Assembly: GCF_001418205.1 (NCBI RefSeq)
Contig: NZ_LIQF01000012.1
Location: 1-42,840 of the forward strand
DNA length: 42,840 nt
DNA from: Marinomonas fungiae
GTDB lineage: Bacteria; Pseudomonadota; Gammaproteobacteria; Pseudomonadales; Marinomonadaceae
Direction: 5' to 3'
Numbering within the stretch: the first letter of the stretch is position 1; each line of letters opens with the position of its first letter. A program made the position numbers and the translations under genes. The notes under the pieces are model-generated. The model saw only the letters and a list, made by a program, of their open reading frames with translations, was not told where the DNA came from and searched no databases. Below are positions 33,734 to 42,840 of this stretch, piece by piece.

Positions 33734-34161
33734 TTAATTAGTCTATCGGCCGGACAGCCAGATGGTTTAAGAAGAAAGCGAATTGTACGCTTTTTACTCT
33801 GGCTGTACAGACGAAATTTAGGATAAATTTCAATCAACGCATAACTTTTTATTGATCAAATAGCATAACGCCAGAATTTAATTCATTTGTGCCAAAACCT
33901 CGTCGAAAAAGCGTCTTGAAAACCTTTTTAATGCCGCCGTATAGGTCATTCTTTACGCGCATTGTTTTTTTCTTTATGCATAAAGCGGTCCAACTAACCA
34001 AGCCACTTTGGGAATACTTTTGTTGTGAATTGTAAAATATGTAAGGCTTGGTACTTGCAGCTTGAACAAATAACAGGCTATATTTTTAATTAAATGACTG
34101 TTTAATTAAAGCTTTGTCAATTATCCATAACATGGTAATGGCTTGAAGCTAGGAGGATTCG
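33734..34161. other. Intergenic region before the chemoreceptor gene
   Basis: No gene is apparent in these 428 bases. The right half is AT-rich and holds two copies of the palindrome TTTAATTAAA at 34085-34094 and 34101-34110, 16 bases apart centre to centre. AGGAGG lies just before the 34162 start. The chemoreceptor promoter must be in here, but I could not place a firm sigma-70 or sigma-28 site. Confidence 0.55.
34085..34110. repeat. Paired TTTAATTAAA palindromes
   Basis: Two identical 10-base palindromes separated by TGACTG. A tandem arrangement on nearly the same DNA face suggests a protein binding site, about 50-75 bases before the chemoreceptor start. Confidence 0.5.
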
Positions 34162-36138
34162 ATGTCTTTGTCCGTAGTCCAGCGCGTTTTGATGGGATTT
34201 GTGATGCTGTTGTTGCTGCTATTTGTTGTGGCGGGAGCGGGAGTGGGAGGCTTGAACTCAGTGCAGGAGCGCATCGAAACCGTGACAGGAGAAATTGCGA
34301 GTATTTCTGACAGTAGTATGGAAGTCAGTGCCGATCTCGCACAAGCCAGTAGTGCTGTGTTGCAATATCTTGTGGCATCTTCCGATAGCATGTTAAGTGA
34401 TGCGCTAACGCAATATCAGTCAGGAAAGGAGCGCTTTTACGCCGAGGCGGATGCATTGAAGGCTCAGGCAGCTGAATCCCCTGATGTGTCAGCAACCGTG
34501 GTTGAAATTGAGCAACAATCCAACGTCTTTTTTGAGCTCGCGGACACGGCCATTTCCGATCACAGTCGAATGGTTCAGCTAGAACGTGGCATGGCCGATA
34601 AAAAACTCGATCTAAAAGATCAACTAAGCTATGTCGTTGAGGATCTTGAAGCCATTATCAGCTATCCAGAAAGCGATGAACAAGCGTTCGCGGCAGGTTT
34701 GGCGAAAACGCAAATGGAAAGCTTGCAGCTACTGATTGGCGATTATTTCGATTCGACCACAGTGCCTTCGTTAAACAGTATTCGTAAGGAAATGGGGAAG
34801 GCCTTTGCCCCTGTAGACAAAGTAATCGGCAAACTAGGTGATGATTTGATCACCGAGAATATTAATAAGATCCGTACTTCTGTTGAAGACGAGGCTGGCG
34901 TTGTAAACGAGTTTCTAGAGTTTAACCAAATCCAAGTGGCTTCTGAGCAGGCCGCAGCGGCGTTATTAAATAGCTTGGCGGTTATGAAGACACAGCAAGA
35001 TACGCTAGAGAGTCATGTTTCTGTATTACGTGATCAGGCCAAGCTTAATGCCTTAGAAAGCTCAAATAATGCGAAAAATATTTCCTATCTGGTCGTGGCT
35101 GTTTCCGTTGTCATTGCCCTGTTGATTGCTTACTGGGTAAGCCTCAGCATTCGTAAACCATTGGCACAGATTCTGAAGGTACTGGATCAAATAGCGAATG
35201 GTGACCTGACCCAGCGCGTTACTGTTTCGAGTAAGGATGAATTCGGTCAGCTGTCGCACTGGGTGAACTCTTTGGTACAGAAACTGGGCGATGTGATTAA
35301 GCAAATTGATGAAGCGTCACATCAGGTTGTTTCTTCAGCAGATACTGTTTATAAGTCAACGACTTATACTCAATCTATTATACAAGAGCAAAATGATCGC
35401 ACCACCTCAGTGGCAACAGCCATGGATGAAATGTCGGCGACAGTGCGTGAAGTGGCTCGACACTCCGAAGTGACGTTAGAGAAAGTGCAGGATGTGGATC
35501 GCAGTGCAGAAGTAAGCTTACAACGCATGCATACCAACATTGCTCAAGTGGAACAGTTGGTGGCGCAGTTGGAATCTTCGGCGGGTGTGGTGCAACAGGT
35601 TGCTCAATACTCGCAGAATATCGGCTCTATTTTGGAAGTCATTCAAGATATTGCCGAGCAGACTAACTTGTTGGCTTTAAACGCCGCTATTGAGGCCGCG
35701 CGAGCAGGTGAGCAAGGGCGTGGTTTCGCGGTGGTGGCAGATGAAGTGCGCACACTGGCTAACCGGACACATACTTCGACGGAAGAAATTCAGCAAGTGA
35801 TTACCGAATTGCAGGGTGGTGTAAAAGCCACGGTTGTGACGATGGAACAAAGTTGTCAGAACGCACGTGAAAGTATGAATGAGGCACAAAGTGTCGGCCA
35901 AGTGTTGTCCGATCTACGTACCTTTATTGTTGAAATTCGTGACTTAAGTATGCAGATTGCCACGTCGGCGGAGCAGCAATCTAATGTGGCGCAAGACATC
36001 AATCGCAGTGTGCATGAGATTTCTCATAGCTCCGAAGGTGCCATGGAAGAAGCGATGGCGAGCCAAGAAAATTGTCAACGGATGAATGAGCTGGCACAGC
36101 ATCAGCGCGCTTTGGTAGGCCAATTTAAGATTGTATAG
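34162..36138 (+). CDS. Membrane methyl-accepting chemotaxis protein
   Basis: A 658-residue transmembrane chemoreceptor. Helix 1 is at residues about 9-31, followed by a periplasmic ligand domain of about 270 residues, mostly helical and acidic, then helix 2 near 305-327 ([20 protein letters not shown]), a HAMP domain ([24 protein letters not shown]) and the signalling hairpin with [23 protein letters not shown] near residue 498. The periplasmic domain is large enough for a helical-bundle sensor, but its ligand is unknown. AGGAGG precedes the ATG. No che genes are adjacent. Confidence 0.93.
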   Translation: MSLSVVQRVLMGFVMLLLLLFVVAGAGVGGLNSVQERIETVTGEIASISDSSMEVSADLAQASSAVLQYLVASSDSMLSDALTQYQSGKERFYAEADALKAQAAESPDVSATVVEIEQQSNVFFELADTAISDHSRMVQLERGMADKKLDLKDQLSYVVEDLEAIISYPESDEQAFAAGLAKTQMESLQLLIGDYFDSTTVPSLNSIRKEMGKAFAPVDKVIGKLGDDLITENINKIRTSVEDEAGVVNEFLEFNQIQVASEQAAAALLNSLAVMKTQQDTLESHVSVLRDQAKLNALESSNNAKNISYLVVAVSVVIALLIAYWVSLSIRKPLAQILKVLDQIANGDLTQRVTVSSKDEFGQLSHWVNSLVQKLGDVIKQIDEASHQVVSSADTVYKSTTYTQSIIQEQNDRTTSVATAMDEMSATVREVARHSEVTLEKVQDVDRSAEVSLQRMHTNIAQVEQLVAQLESSAGVVQQVAQYSQNIGSILEVIQDIAEQTNLLALNAAIEAARAGEQGRGFAVVADEVRTLANRTHTSTEEIQQVITELQGGVKATVVTMEQSCQNARESMNEAQSVGQVLSDLRTFIVEIRDLSMQIATSAEQQSNVAQDINRSVHEISHSSEGAMEEAMASQENCQRMNELAQHQRALVGQFKIV

Positions 36139-36201
36139 CATCGCTGTTCTTCTATATTCGCGCTATGATGCTGTATCGCTGCGATTAACAGGAGAAATAG
36201 C

Positions 36202-36681
36202 ATGAGTGTTCAGATGGGAGATATGTTGCCTTACGGAAGCTTTTTAGTGATGGGGCAAGATGGACCAGAAGAGGTTGATGTAACGAGCTTTTTTGCTAAT
36301 AAAACTGTCGTAATGTTTGCTGTACCTGGGGCGTATACCCCAACCTGTAGTGCGCGACATTTACCGGGCTATGTTGCTAATTATCAAAACTTTAAAGACA
36401 AAGGTGTTGATGAAGTCGTCTGTTTATCTGTCAACGATGTGTTCGTTATGAATGCGTGGGGGAAAGAGCATAACGCTGAGGCGATTGTGATGGCTGCGGA
36501 TAATTTAGCCCAGTACACCCAAGCTTTAGGGTTGGAAATTGAGATCGCCACGGCTCAGATGGGGCTGCGAAGTCGCCGCTATGCCATGCTGGTTAAAAAC
36601 GGGGTGATTCAGCACTTGTGGTTGGAGGAGCCTGGTGAGTTTGGTATCAGTTCCGCTGAGCAAGTACTAAGTCATCTGTAA
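36202..36681 (+). CDS. Peroxiredoxin, Prx5 type
   Basis: A 159-residue thiol peroxidase. The peroxidatic cysteine lies in VPGAYTPTCSARHLPGYV (C about residue 49), with the TxxC active-site pattern, and CLSVNDVFVMNAWGKEH follows, both typical of the Prx5/AhpC-TSA group. It reduces hydrogen peroxide and organic hydroperoxides, normally with glutathione or thioredoxin; no glutaredoxin domain is fused here. A terminator follows at once, so it is monocistronic. Confidence 0.9.
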   Translation: MSVQMGDMLPYGSFLVMGQDGPEEVDVTSFFANKTVVMFAVPGAYTPTCSARHLPGYVANYQNFKDKGVDEVVCLSVNDVFVMNAWGKEHNAEAIVMAADNLAQYTQALGLEIEIATAQMGLRSRRYAMLVKNGVIQHLWLEEPGEFGISSAEQVLSHL

Positions 36682-36686
36682 CGATT

Positions 36687-36709
36687 AAAGCCACATTTGT
36701 GGCTTTTTT
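36687..36709 (+). terminator. Terminator after the peroxiredoxin gene
   Basis: AAAGCCACA / TGTGGCTTT hairpin running into six Ts, five bases past the stop codon. Confidence 0.88.
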
Positions 36710-36810
36710 GCTCTTATGGCTTCTTGAATGATTCTTGAAATTCACTTGCAATTTTATTTTGTAAGATCAATATAGTTATAAGACAAGAACATAGAATAAG
36801 GAGGGCGATC

Positions 36811-38184
36811 ATGTTGTATGAAGATCGCGTTGATGCGCTGGTATCACCCAAAGGCGCATTGGAAATGTTGTCACAAGAAGAAATCGCACGCATGTCAGAA
36901 GACAGCGGTGATTTACACGATTTATTTCGTCGTTGTGCATTGGCCATTTTAAATTGTGGCAGTGACTCAGACGATCCCGCTGAAATCATGGCTGCTTATA
37001 AGGATTTTGAGATCCGTATTATTCAGCAAGAGCGTGGCGTTAAATTGGAATTAACCAATGCGCCGAGCAGTGCCTTTGTGGATGGAAAAATGATTAGCAG
37101 TGTGCGTGAAATGCTATTTAGTGTTTTGCGTGACATTATCTTTACCTATCACGAATACAATGTGGCGCGCGGTTTAAATGATGCGTCGTCCGACAAAATT
37201 ACCAACGTCGTTTTTGAGTTGCTGCGTAATGCCAATGTGTTCCGACGCATTCAGTCACCGGATATGGTGGTGTGCTGGGGTGGTCACTCCATTGCGCGAC
37301 ACGAGTATGACTATACCAAGCATGTGGGACACGAGCTGGGTTTACGCGAACTAAATATCTGTACTGGTTGTGGTCCTGGTGCCATGAAAGGGCCGATGAA
37401 AGGTGCCGCAATTGCCCATGCTAAACAGCGCATTCAAAATGGTGTATACCTAGGGTTGACTGAGCCAGGCATTATTGCCGCGGAATCGCCAAACCCTATC
37501 GTGAATCAGCTGGTTATCATGCCAGACATTGAAAAGCGTCTTGAGGCTTTTGTACGAACCGGTCATGGCATTGTTGTGTTCCCAGGTGGAGCTGGTACAG
37601 CAGAAGAAATTTTGTATATTTTAGGGATCTTGTTACATCCTAAAAATGAGGGTATGCCATTCCCGTTGGTGTTTACGGGGCCGAAAGAAAGCGCCGCTTA
37701 CTTTGAACAAATTCATGAGTTCATTGGCTCCGTGTTAGGACCTGAAGCGCAAGCAAAATACAAAATCATCATTGATGATGGAGTAGAAGTCGCGCGTGTG
37801 ATGAAGGCTGGAATGGAAGAGGTTCGCTTGTACCGTAAAGCCCATCAAGATGCTTTCTATTACAATTGGAAATTGCATATCCCTGATGAGTTTCAGCGTA
37901 CCTTTGAGCCGACGCACGAGAACATCGCTAGTTTGAATCTGTCCTTTGGTCAAGAGACTCATTTATTGGCGGCTGACCTTCGTCGTGCATTCTCTTCGAT
38001 TGTGGCGGGTAATGTGAAGCCTCAAGGCGTGGCGAGTATTAAGAAGCACGGTCCGTTTGAGATTCATGGCGATAAAGAGCTAATGAAAAAACTGGATGCA
38101 TTGCTAGAAGCATTTGTGAAGCAGCAGCGTATGAAGCTGCCGGGTAGTGCTTACGAGCCATGTTATCGAGTTATTACCGAGTAA
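36811..38184 (+). CDS. ppnN: Pyrimidine/purine nucleotide 5'-monophosphate nucleosidase
   Basis: A 457-residue enzyme (YgdH family) that hydrolyses nucleoside monophosphates to base and ribose 5-phosphate. The central LOG-like Rossmann domain has VCWGGHSIARHEYDYTKHVG, CTGCGPGAMKGPMKGA and the nucleotide-binding motif PGGAGTAEEILYILG (near residue 258); flanking N- and C-terminal domains are those of PpnN. In Escherichia coli it is regulated by (p)ppGpp. The ATG follows AAGGAGGGCGATC. A bidirectional terminator separates it from nudC. Confidence 0.94.
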   Translation: MLYEDRVDALVSPKGALEMLSQEEIARMSEDSGDLHDLFRRCALAILNCGSDSDDPAEIMAAYKDFEIRIIQQERGVKLELTNAPSSAFVDGKMISSVREMLFSVLRDIIFTYHEYNVARGLNDASSDKITNVVFELLRNANVFRRIQSPDMVVCWGGHSIARHEYDYTKHVGHELGLRELNICTGCGPGAMKGPMKGAAIAHAKQRIQNGVYLGLTEPGIIAAESPNPIVNQLVIMPDIEKRLEAFVRTGHGIVVFPGGAGTAEEILYILGILLHPKNEGMPFPLVFTGPKESAAYFEQIHEFIGSVLGPEAQAKYKIIIDDGVEVARVMKAGMEEVRLYRKAHQDAFYYNWKLHIPDEFQRTFEPTHENIASLNLSFGQETHLLAADLRRAFSSIVAGNVKPQGVASIKKHGPFEIHGDKELMKKLDALLEAFVKQQRMKLPGSAYEPCYRVITE

Positions 38185-38207
38185 TGGTTTGATCGGTGGT
38201 AGGTCAG

Positions 38208-38235
38208 AAAAGCCCAGCATGATGCTGGGCTTTTT
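38208..38235. terminator. Bidirectional terminator between ppnN and nudC
   Basis: 12-bp stem AAAAGCCCAGCA / TGCTGGGCTTTT, loop TGA, with T runs on both strands. It serves ppnN (+) and nudC (-). Confidence 0.9.
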
Positions 38236-38254
38236 GGTTCTGTGTGCCTCGGAG

Positions 38255-39067
38255 CTATGTCTGCTCTGAGGATTCGGCAGCAATACGTTTGGCATGCTCT
38301 AGAATTAACTGCCCCGAAATACTGGTTGGATTGGGAATATTTGGAAGATCATCGAAACTCCACCAGCCCGCTTCGGCGATCTCATCTGGTGCTGGTGTTA
38401 GCTCACCACTGTCGAATTCGGCAAAGAACCCCACCATTAATTGGTGAGGAAAAGACCAAGGCTGACTGCCTCGGTATTCTAGATTCTTGATTTGTACCCC
38501 CACTTCTTCAAACACTTCGCGCCGAACCGCTTGCTCTAATGTTTCGCCTGCTTCGACAAAGCCAGCAATATTGCTGTAACGGCCTTCCGGCATTACAAAG
38601 GAGCGCGCTAATAGCAGCTGCTTGCCTTTTCTTACCGAGACAATAATGCACGGTGAAATGCGCGGGTAATGGCGTGTGTTGCAATGTTGGCAAAGTTTAG
38701 CGTGTTCTTTATCATGTTTTTGCGTCATTGGATGGCCGCAGCGGCCGCAAAACTGGTGGTCAGCATCCCATGTTGCCAGTTGGTGAGCGCGACTTAAGAT
38801 GTCAAAGAAGCGGTCATCTGTCGCAAACAGCATGTCACGCAAGCCCACTTCTTCAAAGCCTTTTGGTGTATGAGGGAAACTGCAAACGAATAGATCTAGG
38901 CCCTCAAATTTACCAACGAACACGCTGCGCATTTGCGCAGTGGGATGAAAGTCTGACAAGGTAAATAAAAATTGCTGTTCCAGTGTTAGGACTTTTTGTT
39001 TAGCAAGTAAGATATAGCGCGCGTTACCGTGTGGGGATGGATGCGCGTTGGTTCCAATTTCTAGCAT
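38255..39067 (-). CDS. nudC: NAD+ diphosphatase (NADH pyrophosphatase)
   Basis: A 270-residue Nudix hydrolase that cleaves NAD(H) to NMN(H) and AMP and removes NAD caps from RNA in Escherichia coli. Features in order: N-terminal domain, zinc ribbon (CGRCGHPM and CQHC, near residues 100-120), Nudix box GFVEAGETLEQAVRREVFEEVG (near 167-188, intact GX5EX7REUXEEXGU) and the NudC-specific SQPWSFPHQLM downstream. It shares a terminator with ppnN and is probably monocistronic. Confidence 0.94.
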   Translation of the reverse strand: MLEIGTNAHPSPHGNARYILLAKQKVLTLEQQFLFTLSDFHPTAQMRSVFVGKFEGLDLFVCSFPHTPKGFEEVGLRDMLFATDDRFFDILSRAHQLATWDADHQFCGRCGHPMTQKHDKEHAKLCQHCNTRHYPRISPCIIVSVRKGKQLLLARSFVMPEGRYSNIAGFVEAGETLEQAVRREVFEEVGVQIKNLEYRGSQPWSFPHQLMVGFFAEFDSGELTPAPDEIAEAGWWSFDDLPNIPNPTSISGQLILEHAKRIAAESSEQT

Positions 39068-39147
39068 AACGGTCTCGTTTTACAGGTGATTCTATTACGC
39101 TACTCGGTACGGAGTAGCCACGCAACCTTACGGTTTTGAATTCTAAG

Positions 39148-40182
39148 TTAGTCGAGTGTTTGCCAATCTAATATGACCTTGCCGGATTTTCCGGAAAGCA
39201 TGGCCTCAAAGCCTTTCTGAAAGTCTTGAACCGAAAAATGATGGGTAATGATGGGGGTGATATTAAGCCCGGACTGGAGCATGGCGATCATTTTGTACCA
39301 TGTTTCATACATTTCTCGGCCATAGATACCTTTAATCGTTAACCCTTTAAAAATGACTTGATTCCAGTCGATGGCGGTGTCTTTGCCAGGTATGCCTAAT
39401 AACGCCATTTTGCCACCATGGCTCAAATAGCTGATCATACTTTGAAGGGCTTGATCATTGCCGGACATTTCTAAGCCAATCGAGAAACCTTCCTCTAACT
39501 GCAACTCTTGAATAACATCACTTAATGATTCTCGGCTAGTGTTGACAATGCGAGTCGCACCTAAGGATTTTGCTAGTTGAAGGCGGTAGTCGTTGATATC
39601 ACAGATGACGACATTACGTGCTCCGACATGTTTAGCAATGGCAGCAGCCATTGCGCCAATGGGGCCGGCGCCGGTAATCAAAACATCTTCACCCACTAAG
39701 TCGAAGCTCAAAGCGGTATGTGTAGCGTTTCCTAACGGATCTAGGATGGCAGCCAAATCATCGCTGATGTTCTCTGGCAGTTTCACGACATTAATCGATG
39801 GTATGGCTAGGTATTCGGCAAAGGCGCCAGGGCGATTGACCCCAACTCCCTGCGTGTCTTTGCAATAATGGCGTTTACCCGCGCGGCAGTTACGGCAGTG
39901 ACCGCAGGTAATGTGTCCCTCACCTGAAACGCGATCGCCCACTTTTATATTGGTCACTTCGATACCGACTTCGGCGACAGTGCCAACGAATTCGTGTCCG
40001 ATAGTCATGTGGAGTGGCACGGTGCGTTGAGCCCAGTCATCCCAGTTATAAATATGGACATCTGTCCCGCATATCGCCGTTTTGCTGATTTTTATCAGTA
40101 CATCATTGTGGCCACATTTGGGGCGCTGGGCTCGTGTCAGCCAAATTCCTGGATCAGCTACTTGCTTTGTGAGTGTCTTCAT
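39148..40182 (-). CDS. tdh: L-threonine 3-dehydrogenase
   Basis: A 344-residue zinc-dependent alcohol dehydrogenase family enzyme that oxidises L-threonine to 2-amino-3-ketobutyrate with NAD+. Catalytic zinc ligands lie in [16 protein letters not shown] and GHEFVG; the structural zinc cysteines are in [15 protein letters not shown] (near residues 96-110); the Rossmann motif is [16 protein letters not shown]. The gene starts nine bases after kbl with AAGGAA overlapping the kbl stop, so the two are one operon. Confidence 0.95.
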   Translation of the reverse strand: MKTLTKQVADPGIWLTRAQRPKCGHNDVLIKISKTAICGTDVHIYNWDDWAQRTVPLHMTIGHEFVGTVAEVGIEVTNIKVGDRVSGEGHITCGHCRNCRAGKRHYCKDTQGVGVNRPGAFAEYLAIPSINVVKLPENISDDLAAILDPLGNATHTALSFDLVGEDVLITGAGPIGAMAAAIAKHVGARNVVICDINDYRLQLAKSLGATRIVNTSRESLSDVIQELQLEEGFSIGLEMSGNDQALQSMISYLSHGGKMALLGIPGKDTAIDWNQVIFKGLTIKGIYGREMYETWYKMIAMLQSGLNITPIITHHFSVQDFQKGFEAMLSGKSGKVILDWQTLD

Positions 40183-40191
40183 TGCCGTTCC

Positions 40192-41388
40192 TTACAGAAG
40201 ATTAAACTGCTTTCCTACCTTATAGAAAGAAGAGATAGCGTGATCAAGATCGCTCTGGCTTAAAGTGGCCGACATCTGCGTACGAATTCGTGCTTGCCCT
40301 ATCGGCACAACAGGATAGGAAAAGCCGACCGCTAGCACGCCTTCTTCTAATAGTGCACTGGCTATACGTTGAGCTAAACTGGCATCATGAACCATGATTG
40401 GAATAATAGGGTGCTGTCCGAGAATAAGCTCAAAACCTAACCCTGTCATGTGCTCTCTAAAGTAATCCGCATTTTGCTGTAACTGCTGCAGCAAATTCTG
40501 ACGCTGATCTAGTAGTTTTAAAATACTTAGACTGGTAGCGGCAATCATGGGGGCCAGACTATTTGAAAATAGGTAGGGACGTGAACGCTGGCGCAACCAA
40601 TCAATAATTGGCTGTGCAGCGCAGGTATAGCCACCAGATGCGCCGCCTAGAGCTTTGCCTAATGTGCCAGTAATGATGTCTACTCGTCCCAATACCTGAC
40701 AATGTTCAATTGAGCCTTTACCGCGTTTCCCTAGCACGCCTACTGCATGAGAATCATCAACCATCACTAATGCCTGGTACTGTTCTGCTAAATCACAGAT
40801 GGTATTTAGATTGGCAATAGTGCCGTCCATCGAGAATACCCCATCGGTAACAATTAGAGTGGTTTTACTGTGTTGCTGAGCGGCTTGCTTTAAACAGTCT
40901 TCCAAGGCTTGCATATCATTGTTTGAGTAGCGCAGGCGCTGAGCTTTGCTTAAGCGGATGCCATCAATAATGCTGGCGTGATTGAGGCTATCACTGATGA
41001 TGGTGTCCTGTTCATCAAGCAAGGTTTCAAACAAACCGCCATTGGCGTCAAAACAAGAGGAGTAAAGAATGCAATCATCCATGCCAAGGAAAAGACTTAG
41101 CGCTTGCTCTAATTGTCGATGAATGGTTTGCGTGCCACAAATAAAACGTACTGAGGCCATACCATAACCATATTGATCCAATGCTTGATGGGCGCTAGCA
41201 ATGACTTCAGGATCGTTAGCAAGGCCAAGATAGTTATTGGCGCATAGGTTGATGAGCTTTGAGTGTTGGAGCGTGGCAACTTGACTGGCTTGAGGCGTTA
41301 GTAAAGCTTGCTCAGCCTTATATAGCCCTTGATTTTTTAAAGCTTGAATTTGGTCGTTGAGCTGGTCGAACAAGCGTGGTGATAGCAT
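40192..41388 (-). CDS. kbl: Glycine C-acetyltransferase (2-amino-3-ketobutyrate CoA ligase)
   Basis: A 398-residue pyridoxal-phosphate enzyme that splits 2-amino-3-ketobutyrate with CoA into glycine and acetyl-CoA, completing threonine breakdown with tdh. The cofactor lysine is in TGTLGKALGGASGGY; DDSHAVGVLGKRGKGS and SFDANGG-type motifs are present. An ATG at 41403 lies in frame, but the ATG at 41388 has GGGAG eight bases upstream and gives the same length as the Escherichia coli protein, so I chose it. First gene of the kbl-tdh operon. Confidence 0.95.
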   Translation of the reverse strand: MLSPRLFDQLNDQIQALKNQGLYKAEQALLTPQASQVATLQHSKLINLCANNYLGLANDPEVIASAHQALDQYGYGMASVRFICGTQTIHRQLEQALSLFLGMDDCILYSSCFDANGGLFETLLDEQDTIISDSLNHASIIDGIRLSKAQRLRYSNNDMQALEDCLKQAAQQHSKTTLIVTDGVFSMDGTIANLNTICDLAEQYQALVMVDDSHAVGVLGKRGKGSIEHCQVLGRVDIITGTLGKALGGASGGYTCAAQPIIDWLRQRSRPYLFSNSLAPMIAATSLSILKLLDQRQNLLQQLQQNADYFREHMTGLGFELILGQHPIIPIMVHDASLAQRIASALLEEGVLAVGFSYPVVPIGQARIRTQMSATLSQSDLDHAISSFYKVGKQFNLL

Positions 41389-41519
41389 ACGACTTTCTCC
41401 CATAACTTTTTTCTTATCAGTATAGTTGGCCTTTTTGATGGTGAGGAAGTCTTGGCTAACTGTTACTTGCTGTACATTCCACGTACAATACTAGGCAAAA
41501 TTTCTAGCTAAGGTTACTT

Positions 41520-42590
41520 ATGTTATTACGAAATGCTTTGCTAGCTAGTGTGCTTCTGTGTGGCACTACAATGGCGCTGGCACAAGATTACTTACCGATT
41601 CTGCAATATCATCATGTGGACACCAGTACGCCTCGTTCTACCTCTGTATCCCCGGATGAGTTTCGTGAGCATATGGATTATTTGGCTGAGGCTGGCTTTC
41701 AAGTAGTCGATCTAGCGACGGCGCTGGCGGATATCAAAGCGGGGGTTGCCTTGCCTGACAAGGCGGTGGCTATTACTTTTGACGATGCTTATCGCAATAT
41801 TTATCAAAATGGTTTTCCAATTCTTAAGACACACGATTTCCCGTTTACCGTCTTCATTAATACTGGACCGGTCGAAAAAGGACACACTAGCTTTTTGACT
41901 TGGGAGCAGATGAGAGAAATGGAGCAGTCTGGTGGTGTATTTGCCAATCACACAGTAAGCCATCCTTATATGCTGCGTTTAGAAGATGGTGAAACGCTTG
42001 AGCAATGGCTAACGCGTATGGCTCATGAAGTCAATGAGGTAGAAGCGTTACTTAATGAGAAGTTGGGTCATTCGCCTAAAATGTTGGCTTACCCATATGG
42101 TGAGTCGAATACCGAGATCCGAGCGCAAATGGCTGAGCTTGGGATGATTGCTTTTGGTCAGCAGTCTGGTGTCGTCGATAAAAATTCAGACTTTACCAAT
42201 TTGCCGCGTTTTCCTGCTGCAGGCAATTACGCGAAACTGTCTTCTTTAAAGGTAAAGCTAAATGCTAAACCGATGCCACTAGTTTCGTTCGAAGATCAAG
42301 GGGACTTTGCAAGCAGTGAGCCTGTTCAGATGACCTTGCATTTTCAGCAAGGTGATTACCGACTGCAGGAATTAGCGTGTTATGTGTCAGGGCAGGGGGA
42401 AGCCAAATTAGACTGGCTTGGGTCAAACAGTGTTAATGTCCAAGCTGAAAAAGCCTTTCCCGTGGGGCGAGGTCGCATCAATTGTACAATGCCTGATCAA
42501 TCTGGACGCCATTATTATTGGTTTTCAAATGTCTGGATTCGCGCGGCGGCAGATGAGACTTATGTAACGGAAAAAGTTAAAAAAAATTAA
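41520..42590 (+). CDS. Secreted polysaccharide deacetylase family protein
   Basis: A 356-residue exported protein. A Sec signal peptide (MLLRNALLASVLLCGTTMALAQ) is cut near residue 22. A NodB-type domain follows: YHHVD, the metal aspartates in AITFDDAYRNIY (near residue 84), the histidine pair of NHTVSHPYM (near 143) and LAYPYGE (near 190). It would remove acetyl groups from a cell-surface polymer; the pattern is closer to PgaB/IcaB-like enzymes than to chitin deacetylases. The last 110 residues are a beta-rich domain with a cysteine pair that I do not recognise. It stands alone, before the tRNA genes. Confidence 0.85.
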   Translation: MLLRNALLASVLLCGTTMALAQDYLPILQYHHVDTSTPRSTSVSPDEFREHMDYLAEAGFQVVDLATALADIKAGVALPDKAVAITFDDAYRNIYQNGFPILKTHDFPFTVFINTGPVEKGHTSFLTWEQMREMEQSGGVFANHTVSHPYMLRLEDGETLEQWLTRMAHEVNEVEALLNEKLGHSPKMLAYPYGESNTEIRAQMAELGMIAFGQQSGVVDKNSDFTNLPRFPAAGNYAKLSSLKVKLNAKPMPLVSFEDQGDFASSEPVQMTLHFQQGDYRLQELACYVSGQGEAKLDWLGSNSVNVQAEKAFPVGRGRINCTMPDQSGRHYYWFSNVWIRAAADETYVTEKVKKN

Positions 42591-42598
42591 AAAAAGTG

Positions 42599-42626
42599 TT
42601 GCACTGAAATTTAGAATCCGTAATAT
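42599..42626 (+). promoter_or_regulatory. Promoter of the tRNA-Ser/tRNA-Asn transcript
   Basis: TTGCAC (42599-42604), 16-base spacer, TAATAT (42621-42626), then a GC-rich discriminator, as usual for stable RNA promoters. It lies 16 bases before the first tRNA. Confidence 0.7.
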
Positions 42627-42642
42627 ACACCTCGCTCGCAAC

Positions 42643-42733
42643 GGAGGGGTGGCAGAGCGGTTTAATGCACCGGTCTTGAAAACCGGCGAAGGTTAATAGC
42701 CTTCCGAGAGTTCGAATCTCTCCTCCTCCGCCA
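42643..42733 (+). tRNA. tRNA-Ser (anticodon UGA)
   Basis: 91 bases. The acceptor stem GGAGGGG pairs with CTCCTCC, followed by G and an encoded CCA. The anticodon arm CCGGT-CTTGAAA-ACCGG gives TGA, and there is a long variable arm (GAAGGTTAATAGCCTTC), typical of serine tRNAs. T-loop TTCGAAT is intact. Confidence 0.96.
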
Positions 42734-42761
42734 TTTCATCTGCTTAGTGCAGGTCTATTGT

Positions 42762-42837
42762 TCCCTGATAGCTCAGTTGGTAGAGCAAACGACTGTTAAT
42801 CGTTAGGTCACTGGTTCGAGTCCAGTTCAGGGAGCCA
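42762..42837 (+). tRNA. tRNA-Asn (anticodon GUU)
   Basis: 76 bases with acceptor stem TCCCTGA / TCAGGGA and encoded CCA. Anticodon loop CTGTTAA gives GTT; D-arm GCTCAGTTGGTAGAGC and T-loop TTCGAGT are normal. It lies 28 bases after tRNA-Ser, probably in the same transcript. Confidence 0.97.
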
Positions 42838-42840
42838 TTC

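Noticed and set aside
34105..34135. Possible sigma-28 flagellar promoter before the chemoreceptor
   Set aside because: TAAAGCTT is good, but the -10 match (ATCCATAA) is weak and the spacer is eight bases instead of about eleven.
1..42840. CRISPR array, prophage, complete insertion sequence or toxin-antitoxin cassette
   Set aside because: No regularly spaced repeats, no integrase, transposase or phage structural genes seen. RatA is named after a toxin but here is the housekeeping START-domain protein.

Overview
The window looks like a chromosomal segment of a marine gammaproteobacterium of the Oceanospirillales type, most like Marinomonas. This is inferred from three things: housekeeping gene families of clear gammaproteobacterial character (tmRNA tag ANDENYALAA, ratA-rnfH-bamE-fur-recN-grpE-dnaK-dnaJ order, kbl-tdh, ppnN, nudC), several Na+-linked transporters (NhaD, a six-gene Mrp complex with fused A/B subunit, a neurotransmitter:sodium symporter), and a moderate GC content judged by eye. 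No species call can be proven without a database search. I see no prophage, complete insertion sequence, integron or CRISPR array.

Layout. 1-367: no gene; a GATCCCT/AGGGATC inverted pair at the extreme left edge resembles a REP-type repeat. 368-4897 (+): NhaD antiporter, then a large ammonium-transporter/PAS/GGDEF/EAL fusion. 4894-10724 (-): Mrp Na+/H+ antiporter operon, transcribed mrpA(B)-C-D-E-F-G with overlapping or abutting genes. 10982-13736 (-): soluble CZB chemoreceptor, Yip1-family membrane protein, unknown lipoprotein. 13830-16972 (-): AaeXAB-like efflux operon (DUF1656, HlyD-type adaptor, FUSC transporter). 17154-18067 (-): tmRNA and its partner smpB. 18224-20298 (+): sodium symporter, ratA, rnfH. 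20300-23000: bamE (-), fur (+), recN (-) with tandem LexA-like boxes. 23003-26835 (+): grpE, dnaK, dnaJ, with RpoH-type promoters before grpE and, more weakly, dnaK, and a hairpin between dnaK and dnaJ. 26876-28545: uridine kinase (-), a secreted unknown protein and a DUF3392 membrane protein (+). 28811-32227: long-form GAPDH with HexR-like operators upstream, a possible minus-strand small RNA opposite a GcvA-like LysR regulator, and a TSUP permease. 32416-36138: 94-residue orphan, DUF501, PilZ-like protein, membrane chemoreceptor. 36202-42590: peroxiredoxin, ppnN, nudC, kbl-tdh, polysaccharide deacetylase. The right edge holds tRNA-Ser(UGA) and tRNA-Asn(GUU) behind one good promoter.

How the genes fit together. 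The left third is built around cation and ammonium movement, with second-messenger output from the Amt fusion. The centre is protein quality control: trans-translation (tmRNA, SmpB), outer-membrane assembly (BamE), heat shock (GrpE-DnaK-DnaJ), SOS repair (RecN) and iron control (Fur). The right third is central and nucleotide metabolism (GAPDH, Udk, PpnN, NudC, threonine breakdown to glycine) plus chemotaxis.

The observations I would follow first are the Amt-PAS-GGDEF-EAL fusion, the candidate small RNA divergent from the GcvA-like regulator, the operator-like sites before gap and recN, and a near-leaderless promoter arrangement at smpB.
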